Shown here piece by piece: positions 35,765 to 44,300 of a stretch of DNA of 64,000 bases. Each line of letters begins with the position of its first letter. Within the stretch, counting starts at the first letter, position 1. A program made the translations under genes and the position numbers. This DNA comes from Planctomycetota bacterium (GTDB lineage Bacteria; Planctomycetota; UBA8108; JACQVS01). The notes beneath the pieces were generated by a model. The model ran no database searches. It saw only the letters and a list, made by a program, of their open reading frames with translations, and had not been told where the DNA came from. The stretch lies in NCBI GenBank assembly GCA_028280485.1, contig JANQLS010000082.1, positions 31,204 through 95,203 on the forward strand, given 5' to 3'.

Positions 35765-36459
35765 TCAGAAGTTTCTCTTATTAAATTAAAAAGGGTCCTG
35801 ATCTCATCGGCGGGATCAGGAGAGTTGAAAATTGCGCTTCCGGCAACAAAACAATCAGCGCCAGCATCCGCTGCGAGTCGAATCGTAGTGGAATCGATCC
35901 CACCATCGACCTGAACCTGAATTCTAAATCCGCCATCGGATTCTTGCTGGAATTTTTTTTCGTAGTTTCGAATTTCAGGTATTTTTTCGAGGGTAGAAGG
36001 AATCAACGCCTGCCCCCCGAACCCAGGGTAGACTGTCATGACTAATATCATATCCACCTTAGGCAGCCATTCCAAGACCTCAGAAACCGGTGTATCTGGG
36101 CTAATTGCGAGCCCCACACCCATATTTTGGCCTCTTAAAGTGGAGATACATTGATCCACATTGCAATCTGACTCGATATGGAACGTGATGTGGTTTGCTC
36201 CTGCCTTAATAAATGGCTCAAAATAATCCTGAGGGCGGGAAATCATCAAATGGACATCTAATGGAATTTGTACCTCGGGTCGGATCGCTTTCACGACCAA
36301 AGGCCCCATAGAAATATTTGGCACGAAATGCCCGTCCATCACATCAACATGAATCTGCTGTACCCCTGATCGCTCTACCAGACGAACTTCCTCCCCTAAC
36401 TTAGAAAAATCGGCCGCAAGAATTGAAGGAGCAATCTTCATTTCTAATTTTTGACTCAT
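35761..36459 (-). CDS. rpe: Ribulose-phosphate 3-epimerase
   Basis: Rpe interconverts ribulose 5-phosphate and xylulose 5-phosphate in the pentose phosphate and Calvin-type pathways. The TIM-barrel family motifs are clear: IAPSILAADFSKLGEEV, HVDVMDGHFVPNISMGP, HLMISRPQDY, the TVYPGFGGQ phosphate-side loop and VDGGIDS near the C-terminus. The ATG at 36459, with AAGGA eight bases before it, is chosen over one 36 bases upstream. It overlaps accD by four bases. The 13-bp palindrome match at 36019 falls on the codons for YPGF, a conserved motif, so that copy may be chance. Confidence 0.95.
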   Translation of the reverse strand: MSQKLEMKIAPSILAADFSKLGEEVRLVERSGVQQIHVDVMDGHFVPNISMGPLVVKAIRPEVQIPLDVHLMISRPQDYFEPFIKAGANHITFHIESDCNVDQCISTLRGQNMGVGLAISPDTPVSEVLEWLPKVDMILVMTVYPGFGGQALIPSTLEKIPEIRNYEKKFQQESDGGFRIQVQVDGGIDSTTIRLAADAGADCFVAGSAIFNSPDPADEIRTLFNLIRETSE

Positions 36460-36549
36460 AATTTTTTTCCTTAGAAAAACTGAATCTTCTCTCACTCACA
36501 ATTCAAAACTATTAAATGGTTTCGGGCGCATGCGCTCCATGATTAAACC

Positions 36550-36562
36550 GTACCCAAGGTAC
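36550..36562. repeat. Perfect GTACCCAAGGTAC palindrome upstream of the transposase gene
   Basis: A perfect 13-mer with CAA centre, 90 bases upstream of rpe and 170 bases upstream of the Y1-type transposase start codon. It lies in the divergent interval between them. Confidence 0.85.
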
Positions 36563-36731
36563 GAAAATCTTTGAAAAAATAAAAAGTTACCGGCGAAATC
36601 AAGAAGCTGAAACTAAGATCTTTTGTTGGTTACTTCAATCGATGAAGCAAAACCATCTCTCCAAGAAATAACCGCCCTGGTTTTTCCAATCCCCCAAATC
36701 CTACCTCGAAATTCTATAGGAGTAATATTCC

Positions 36732-37649
36732 ATGAGTGAACCTTTTTGTTTTCTTGAAGGAGCAACTTACCATGTATCTCAAAGGTGTTTTGGCAGAAAA
36801 TTAAAAATAAATCCGTCGAAGAAGGTGAACAATGCAATTCTTTTTTGTCTCTGTTACTCACTTCACAAATACAATATTGAACTTCATGCATTTTGCTTTA
36901 TGTCAAATCATTTTCATTTAATCCTGACAGATAACGATGCTCGATTAGGAGATTTTATGAGTTTATTTAATTGTCTAATCTCACGATTTATAAAAGCAGC
37001 ATTTGGATTGGATGGGCCGACATGGGATCCCCGCCCCTACAGCAAGCAAATATTAATTGATGAGGAAGCCATAATAGACATGATCGTTTATACGATTGTA
37101 AATCCAGTTTCAGCCAGATTAGTCTCTGATCCTAAGTATTGGCCTGGGTTAGTTAGCCTTCCTAAAGATTCATTCCACTCTTGCCTGAAAGCAGAACGGC
37201 CCAAATTTTACTTTAGCTCAAAAGGAAGAACTCCCGAAATAGTAGAAGCTCAGCTAACGATCCCACCCCTTTTTAGAAACAAATTTACTGCCGATGAATT
37301 CAAAACATTAATTGAAAAAAAAGTCAGAGAACGAGTCCTCGAAATTCAAACTCGAGTTAGGGATGATAAATCCAAATTTTTAGGGCAAAAAAACATCCTT
37401 AGGAAAAATAGAAATTCAAAGCCTAAATCCAGACCACCCCGAAGCAAAATCAATCCAAAAGTAGTTTGTAAAGACCCCGAAACGCGGAGACAAGTCCTTA
37501 TTATGCTAAGGCAGTTCCGAATAGAATATCGAGAAGCCTTCCTTCAGTATCGAGCTGGAAAAAAAAGCGTAAGGTTTCCTCAAGGCACTTTTAAAATGAA
37601 AAGAGACTCATTAGTAAATTGCCGAAATGAGCCTACAGTCAGCTATTGA
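36732..37649 (+). CDS. Y1/REP-associated tyrosine transposase (RAYT)-like protein
   Basis: A 305-residue protein of the Y1 transposase superfamily (IS200-like/RAYT). The HUH metal site is His60-Phe-His62 in CFMSNHFHLIL. The catalytic tyrosine is probably Tyr120 in VYTIVNPVSARLV, matching the family's YxxxNPVxAxLV. RAYT proteins cut single-stranded DNA at hairpin-forming palindromes (REP sequences). This one is longer than most, with a very basic C-terminal third (about residues 200-305). Copies of the 13-bp palindrome lie 170 bases before and 244 bases after it. No IS-type terminal repeats were seen. Whether it acts on any repeat in this window is unknown. Confidence 0.85.
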   Translation: MSEPFCFLEGATYHVSQRCFGRKLKINPSKKVNNAILFCLCYSLHKYNIELHAFCFMSNHFHLILTDNDARLGDFMSLFNCLISRFIKAAFGLDGPTWDPRPYSKQILIDEEAIIDMIVYTIVNPVSARLVSDPKYWPGLVSLPKDSFHSCLKAERPKFYFSSKGRTPEIVEAQLTIPPLFRNKFTADEFKTLIEKKVRERVLEIQTRVRDDKSKFLGQKNILRKNRNSKPKSRPPRSKINPKVVCKDPETRRQVLIMLRQFRIEYREAFLQYRAGKKSVRFPQGTFKMKRDSLVNCRNEPTVSY

Positions 37650-38014
37650 ATTGACAAGCTTACAAATAATTTTTATCCCAATTAAAAAATCATAACAATA
37701 GCTCAATCAATTCGCTCATTAGAGACTGGCAGTGCCCAGATCAAAAATTTTCACCTATTTAATTAATTTAGCTCTCAACCACTAAGAAACGACCTTTCGA
37801 CACATAAACAGCGATTCAAAAATTATTAGATAATTCCGTTTTCTTATTAATAAATAACCATTCAACCTTACGACCTAATGTCAATTACACTCCTACCCAG
37901 GGTATTGAGTTAAATTATAATCTCTTCAGCTATTACACTACGATCAGGCTCATCGAAGTTACAAAAAAAAAGCCACGCTCGTGGCGTGGCTTTTTGAAAT
38001 CAAACTTCTTGCTA
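37650..38014. repeat. AT-rich gap after the transposase, with one palindrome
   Basis: This 365-base gap lies between the transposase gene and the 3' end of the pilin gene. It holds one 13-mer at 37893 (CTACCCAGGGTAT) and the pilin terminator at 37963-37995. The rest is AT-rich without visible structure. Confidence 0.75.
37963..37995. terminator. Intrinsic terminator after the pilin gene
   Basis: A 12-bp stem (37967-37978 with 37984-37995; GCCACGC/GCGTGGC core, loop TCGTG) is flanked by A and T runs. Read on the minus strand it lies about 20 bases after the pilin stop and is followed by a run of T, so it is a textbook terminator for that gene; it could also work on the plus strand. Confidence 0.92.
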
Positions 38015-38446
38015 TTAGTCGATAGCAGGTGAAGTTGCATCTGCAGATCCACCAGAGGTATCTCCAACAAAGCGAATCACTCCACTTTCATTTACGAAGA
38101 AACCACGGTCACCAGTCGTTCCAGCTGTAGTAGGATCGGCAACACAGTTCCAAGTGTCGGCTCCACCAGTATAGGTGAATCCATAACCAGACTTGGTACC
38201 ACCACTTAAAACGGTGTCAATGTAATTTTCATCTGACAAGCTTGTCAAACCATCAGCATAGTCACCGAAGCGAGTACGATACTGTTCGTTAACAGTGGTT
38301 AAAGTTCTAAGAGAACTAATTGCAGATGCTTCATTACCAGCTTTACGTGCATTCAAAAGACTGGGAATTGCAATAGCAGCGATAATAGCAATAATTGCTA
38401 CGACGATCATAAGTTCGATAAGGGTAAAACCTTGATTGCGCTTCAT
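38015..38446 (-). CDS. Type IV pilin or pseudopilin
   Basis: A 143-residue prepilin. The class III leader is MKRNQG, cut before the Phe of FTLIELM, with the conserved Glu at mature position 5, then a hydrophobic helix (VVAIIAIIAAIAIPSLL). The globular part begins with the common ARKAGNEASAISSLRTL and carries glycine- and threonine-rich loops with one visible cysteine. The ATG at 38446 has AAGGAGG ten bases upstream; an earlier ATG at 38500 is rejected because leader sequence must be short and basic. Sequence type resembles single pilins of Planctomycetota and Acidobacteriota. No assembly genes are nearby, so it is an orphan pilin gene. Its own terminator follows. Confidence 0.93.
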   Translation of the reverse strand: MKRNQGFTLIELMIVVAIIAIIAAIAIPSLLNARKAGNEASAISSLRTLTTVNEQYRTRFGDYADGLTSLSDENYIDTVLSGGTKSGYGFTYTGGADTWNCVADPTTAGTTGDRGFFVNESGVIRFVGDTSGGSADATSPAID

Positions 38447-39240
38447 ACTCTCTTTTCCTCCTTGAGATATGAACCAGATCTTCCAAAATTCTCGCCCCAC
38501 CTACATTCTAGTGGAAAACCGAGAACTTCATTTCGAATTTTCACATTCGAAAATCACGATATTCAAATTACTCCAAGTAAAAATACTCGGTGAAATTCAA
38601 TTCAATTAGGCTTGGTGATAACAGTGTTTCAGGATTAGAACCTGAACAAGCTCGAAACTCCCTCCTCCTTTCAAAGACTACCATCTAATTTCAGTTCGAG
38701 CTTTTTACATTCAAGCGACAGTGTGAATCGCAATCTACGTGCCAGCAAAAGAGGAAAATTTATAAAAACACTTAAGACTTGGTTCTATAAGGAGATATTT
38801 TATTGGGCAACATAAGCACCTATTACTTCTTACCGGAACCAACGGGGATTGATCAACAATTCATGTCAATATCGACAAGAAGTGTCAGATCAAAACGATT
38901 AAAACCAAAATAATAAAGACCTTAAATCCAGCGATCAAACTACGTACATAAACTCACAGCTTCGTATCAAAGTACGCTTTCGAATTACTAACACCACAAA
39001 AGCCAAGAAAAATAAAGAGTACTCACCCAATTCAACTGCAACATCATTGCCCTTTAATTTCGAATGGAAAATAGATTTTACGTTACTCAGAAATAAACAA
39101 AGGGGCACCTTCCGTTTTCAAGATCTGAATTCCCAAAAATCATTTAACAATCTTCTCAAACGTACCCAAGGTACGAGTTAAGACATTATTTGTTTGGGGT
39201 TTAGCTTGAGAGCTCTTTTGGAGTGTTCATAAATGAAGGG
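38447..39240. other. Long AT-rich gap upstream of the pilin gene
   Basis: About 800 bases without a gene on either strand, probably holding the pilin promoter and a long leader. One perfect 13-mer palindrome lies at 39162 (GTACCCAAGGTAC). I found no tRNA, transposon end or strong hairpin here. Confidence 0.65.
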
Positions 39241-39480
39241 GGATTCAAATCGAGTTTACATTTTTATGGATTTTAAAGGTCTACTTCACTTTGCTACACC
39301 CAAGGTACTAAGATTTGTGATGAAGTTATTATGAGATTTGTACCCTGGGTAGGAGGAAAGGGAACCAAATCGTATATACACTATGATGGAATTTAAAGAG
39401 CTACTTCGCTTTGTTGCACCCAAGGTACGAAGATTTGTGATGAAATTGTTATGCGACTTGTACCCAAGGTAGGATTAGAG
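39241..39480. repeat. Tandem 120-bp duplication carrying four palindromes, right edge of the AT-rich block
   Basis: Bases 39241-39360 and 39361-39480 align without gaps at about 80 percent identity (96 of 120 by eye). Each unit carries two 13-mers 44 bases apart: 39296 and 39340 in the first, 39416 and 39460 in the second. The first member has a CAA centre in both units, while the second changes from CTG (GTACCCTGGGTAG) to CAA (GTACCCAAGGTAG). The second unit runs five bases past the recJ stop codon at 39475. Confidence 0.88.
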
Positions 39481-41244
39481 GAGGATTTTTTGGATGCGCA
39501 TCTCGATGCTGTTGGCGCCTCTGAAAGTGTTGATGTAGGGCTGGTAGATGAATTTTAGGTTGGTCTTGTTTTGGGATACCGGTTCAAGGAGCCTTGCTTG
39601 TCCGAAAGCGACCGCCCTTAAGGATACGCGTTGATCGCTGACGAAAAAGGTGAGGTGTTCTTCGGTTTTCCCCAAATAGCGTGGAGATCCTGCAACGGCC
39701 GCTCCCTTCAATCCAAATCGAGGCTCACGATTCCCTTCTCCGAATGGAGCCAAACGCTGAATATCTCGTAGAACTTCATGATTCCAAAGCGACAATGGAT
39801 ATTCACCGTCCACTTCAATCTCAGGAATCATATCTTTAGGCTCAACTGAAACCGCTTGGTTCAATGATCGACGCAACTCCTCAACCCGCTGGGCATCAAT
39901 CTTGACCCCGGCCGCCATCGCATGCCCCCCAAAACCCTGAAGGCAATGAGAGGATTCCTCTAAGGCCTCTCGAATCGAAACCTGTGAAATCGATCGAGCA
40001 GATCCCTTCCCTTCTTCCCCCTCCAAACAAATCAACAATGTGGGGCGATAAAATTCGTCAACAATTCGGGAAGCGACAATTCCGATCACTCCCGGATGCC
40101 ACCCCTGGCGAGCTAACACAATCGCCCGCTCCTCTTTTAAATCAAAAGAATGAAGAACTTCCTGACGAGCTTCCTCATGTATCTTACGCTCGATTTCTTT
40201 TCTCTGTTCGTTCTCTTTTTCGAGTGAGCGTCTTAACGCATTCGCTTCTTGAGGATCCTGACAAATCAATAATTTTAATGCCTGATCCGACCGCCCCATC
40301 CTTCCCGCAGCATTCAACAAAGGAGCAATCCTAAACGCGATCGCAACCGAATCCAGCCCTCCCCCTCGCGCCATCGCAACTCTCACCAGCTCGCTCAGAC
40401 CCGGCCGAGTTGTAGCCTCTAAAGCCATCAACCCAAATCGAACCAACACTCGATTTTCCCCAACCAATGGCACAACATCCGCCACTGTTCCCAAAGCGAC
40501 GTAAGCCAAAGTATCTAACATGAACTTACGAAACTCGGGTGAAACTTTCTTATCCCTAGAAAAATGTTGGCACAAGGCCCAAACCACTTTAAAAGTCACT
40601 CCCACTCCGGCGAGATCTTTAAAGGGGTAGCGACTATCCGCCCGCCAGGGATTAACGACAGCCTTAGCGACCGGCAGTTCTTGATCCAATAGGTGATGAT
40701 CGATGATCACTAAATCTATTTGAAGATCCCGAGCCGCTTGAGCAGCCTCAAATGCCGTCGAACCGTTGTCGACGGTAATGATAAGATCCACTTCCTGGCG
40801 GGATAATTTTTTAACGGCTTCCACATTCAACCCATATCCTTCACTCAATCGCTCAGGGATATAAGTTTCTGGAGGCTTGCCCACAAAGGAAAGGAACTCA
40901 TAAAGTAGAGCCGTTGAAGAGAGCCCGTCCACATCGTAATCCCCGAAGATGACAACTTTCTCATTTTCTCGGATCGACTGAACAATCCTCTCCACCGCTT
41001 CTTGCAATCCCGGTAAAAGATCGGGATCGTGGAGGTGAGACAGCTTGGGATCTAAAAACTCCGCCGCTTTTTCAACAGACCGAAAGGATCTGCGAACCAG
41101 CAAGTCAGCGAGCACTTCAGAACAATCGAGCTCATTGAGAAACTCTTGTTTCAAAGATGCGTCGACAGAATTCAACTCCCAATCATGAGAATGAATCTGA
41201 GTATTATCAAGGATGAGGGGATTTCTCTCTGTTTTCTTAACCAC
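39475..41244 (-). CDS. recJ: Single-stranded-DNA-specific exonuclease RecJ
   Basis: RecJ degrades single-stranded DNA 5' to 3' in recombination and mismatch repair. The DHH-family metal motifs are intact: DYDVDG at residues 102-107, then VDNG, and DHH at 182-184, with the DHHA1 glycine motif GRMGRSDQAL and the later GFGGHAMAAG. Length (589 residues) is typical. The C-terminal OB-fold is present. The stop codon lies at the inner edge of a duplicated unit carrying 13-bp palindromes. Base composition is visibly less AT-rich than in the genes just to its left in the window. Confidence 0.95.
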   Translation of the reverse strand: MVKKTERNPLILDNTQIHSHDWELNSVDASLKQEFLNELDCSEVLADLLVRRSFRSVEKAAEFLDPKLSHLHDPDLLPGLQEAVERIVQSIRENEKVVIFGDYDVDGLSSTALLYEFLSFVGKPPETYIPERLSEGYGLNVEAVKKLSRQEVDLIITVDNGSTAFEAAQAARDLQIDLVIIDHHLLDQELPVAKAVVNPWRADSRYPFKDLAGVGVTFKVVWALCQHFSRDKKVSPEFRKFMLDTLAYVALGTVADVVPLVGENRVLVRFGLMALEATTRPGLSELVRVAMARGGGLDSVAIAFRIAPLLNAAGRMGRSDQALKLLICQDPQEANALRRSLEKENEQRKEIERKIHEEARQEVLHSFDLKEERAIVLARQGWHPGVIGIVASRIVDEFYRPTLLICLEGEEGKGSARSISQVSIREALEESSHCLQGFGGHAMAAGVKIDAQRVEELRRSLNQAVSVEPKDMIPEIEVDGEYPLSLWNHEVLRDIQRLAPFGEGNREPRFGLKGAAVAGSPRYLGKTEEHLTFFVSDQRVSLRAVAFGQARLLEPVSQNKTNLKFIYQPYINTFRGANSIEMRIQKILL

Positions 41245-41352
41245 CTGAGAAGTGTAACAAATATAGATAAAGTTCGATACTCAGGAGGAAGAGGAAATTA
41301 AACTTCCTCTTCCCAAAAATAGCCGTAGATTTTGAACCCCAATCAGCTCTTC

Positions 41353-44300
41353 TTAGCTATTGAGCGCAGTTCTAAGGATTCGCGCATTTTTCTCGGTCAT
41401 ATAAGATTCGTAACGATTCAGGTACTGAAGCGCTTTTTCCTTCTCGCCGAGCTGCACAAAACAGGCAATATAGTAGTAACAGAGCTTTGAGTTGGGCACT
41501 TCTTCAGAGCGTTGCGTCATCAAAACGCCAAAAAAGCTCTTGGCATTTTGATACTTTCCACGAAAGAACAAAGCCTGCCCACAGTTAAACAAGAGACCCG
41601 GATGCTTTTCGGCTTCCTTCTTGTTGTAGACGATCTTATAAGCCTTCAGAAGAGTCTTTTCCGCTTCGATATAATTCTTCTGTCGGATATAACTCGCCCC
41701 CAAATCATTGAGTGCTGCCGTATGGTTCGGGTCGATATTCAAGGTTTTCTTCAACCAAGGAATCGCCAAGTGATACGCATTAGGGTTGAGGGCTCTCTCC
41801 AATTTTGCCAAGCCAAAACTAGCACGGGTGTTTTGGTTGTTATGCTTGTAAGCATCGGTAAAGTTTTTCTTCACCTGATTGAGATGCTCCACCAGCATTC
41901 GTCGATTCTCGTTCAATTGGGATTGAAGATTTGGAGGGATCGTTTCTAACTTTGCGAGTGCGGCTTCTTCTTTTCGAAAAGCCTTAATTTGCTTTAACAA
42001 TGCTGAAAGTTGAAGCTCCGCTCGATTCACATGCCAATTCGAGAGTTGAATGGCCTGCTCTTTAGAACTCGTTGGAACCACATTCACATTGTTTTTAGCT
42101 TGAGGAGTTTCCTTCGTCAGCTCCCGCCCTCCGTTACTCAAGACAGAGTAGGGCTTTCTTAGTTGAGCTTCCGCGATGGCTTCTCCTCGTAAAAACAATC
42201 TTGCCCTTAAATAATGCCCTTGGCTTTCTTGAGTGGGTGCACTCCAAGCACACATCGAGTCGACAGGAACGCTATCACAAACGAGTGACCATTCACCGTT
42301 TAATCCTTCCCGATGACTCACTGAAACTCTCAGCTCATCTTTTCGTTCCATCAGAGCTGAGTGAATCTTCCAACGAACCTTGATCGTTTCTCCAGCCTTC
42401 AAAGCTTTCCCTTCTTTAACATCGATAAAAGACATCGCAGATTCGATCGGCCTCGGGCCCAAATGAGCGCGAGATGAGTTCCCCATTCGATCTTGAATCG
42501 AAAATCTTAAGGCATAACTACTGACCCCTTTGGGAACCTTAAAGGAAAAGAGGTCTTGGTTAGGAGGCAAACTTTCCCACCGGTGAACTTCTTTCCAACC
42601 ACCGCTTTCTCCTCGTCCTTCAAGAACGAGAGGAGGCTCAGCATCTGATCGATCGAGCTGTACCTCCACCGTCGCCTCGTACCCTTCAACCCATGGAAAG
42701 GCAGTGGCTTGAACTTGAAGTTGAGGCGGCGTTCGATCTAAATAAAATTGAAACTCTGTCGTCGAACCCGACTCGGGTGACAAGGATAGGTTGCCAACAG
42801 AATCCATCGCTTGGAGAGCACACTCCCAAATCCCCTCTTCTAAAGAATCCAGTCGAAGAGTTACCTTGTCTTTATCGTAAGAGACCGCCTCGATGGGTAA
42901 TCTTCGCCACGTTTTCTCCCCTTTCGGTTTTACGAAAGAACGTAGCTCGGCCAATTGAGCCTTCCCGGGATCGGTCATCCGAATGGTGAATTGAAGATCA
43001 TCCTTCGTCCCTCGAGGAACCTGACCCAAGATGATTTGGGGAGCAGAAGAATCGATGGCAAAGCGCTGAGTCTTACTCGTCAAGAAAGTACTATCGGCTA
43101 ACTTCAGCCTCAACCTCAACACCCAATTGTCGGAGTCTTCCGCGGGAACGATTAAGAGCTTTCGCTGGGCTTTGACTATCGACTCACCCAATGGACGCCA
43201 ATCTTTAATTCCATTCGGAGAGATATCGATCGAGAGGGTTTCATCCCCGATCGGTCCCTGGAAATCCCACATGCACGTCACCTCGGTTCCCCCTTTGATG
43301 ACCGCCTGGGGAAGGTCTACAATTTTCAAAACGCCGCCAACGATGGCGTCCAATGTCTTTTGGGGCTTTGTGCCAGGACTGGGAGCCCCCGTATCGTGAC
43401 CGACTTTATCGATGGCTTGTAGGTAGAATCCTACCGGCCCTCGTTCAGGCTTAAGTGAAATCAATTTCGAGGCATCTTCAATCGCTTGGGCTTGCCACGA
43501 CTGTCCCCCATCCAAAGTCTTATGAAGGATAACCTTGTCAATACCCGCCGGACCTCGATCCGTCACGTTGATCCGAATCGCCACACTGCCATCCTCTTGT
43601 CGAGGGAATCCAATAATCGAGGAGTGAGGTGCTTCATGATCGACAGAAATAGAATAAACGTCACTGGTCGCCACCGTCTCTTGAGTGGCTCTATTTAGAC
43701 CTAACAGTCGAATAGAAGCCTTCTCGATGGAACGCTCTGGAAGCTTCCAAAGAATTTTCCCCTCTTTCGCTAAGACATGAACTCCCAGCGGAAGCCACTC
43801 TCCTGCAGCCTCTTTTAACTGCGCCTGAACCATCGTGGTATCAGGTGATAATCCTTCTACTGTAAAAAACAAATAGCGCGCGATCCCACCGGCGAAGGTA
43901 CGACCGTCTTGTAAATTCTTAAGTTGAATACTGACTTTTGAAGTTTGCGGATCTATTTTTTTGGGAGTACCTTCGGTTTTGACTTCCAAAGGCGGCTTTG
44001 GAGGACCGATCAAATTGCCCTCTTCAGAGTTTTGCCTGTAGCTGATGGGCTTCAATTGAGTTGAAGTCCCTTGCGTCTCATTTTTGATATCGGCAGTCGC
44101 CTTACCATTTGGATTTTGAGAGACCAAGGTCTTCGATTTTTGTTGAGTACTCTGCTCGTTCCCATTCTTTTGAGGCAGCTGAGTTGCGAGTTTTTGGTTT
44201 TTGTTTTGGTCTTCAGTTCCCCATTGAGGTTTTTCAAACTTTACAAGGCGCTTGATCTCAGAAGTGTTTCCCACAAAATCTTCTGTACTCACCTTTAACC

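Noticed and set aside
36019..36031. The 13-mer inside rpe as a firm member of the palindrome set
   Set aside because: It encodes the conserved YPGF of the epimerase, so protein constraint alone can explain it. It is counted but marked as possibly accidental.
24114..39472. The 13-mers as DnaA boxes, parS sites or rho-independent terminators
   Set aside because: They do not match the DnaA box or parS consensus; a 5-bp stem with a 3-base loop is too weak for a terminator, and several lie inside genes.
24100..39480. Reading the AT-rich block as a horizontally acquired island or integrative element
   Set aside because: It holds single-copy housekeeping genes (hisS, accD, rpe, iscS) and no integrase, tRNA or attachment repeats. 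A chromosomal domain with its own composition fits better, though I cannot exclude old transfer of parts.
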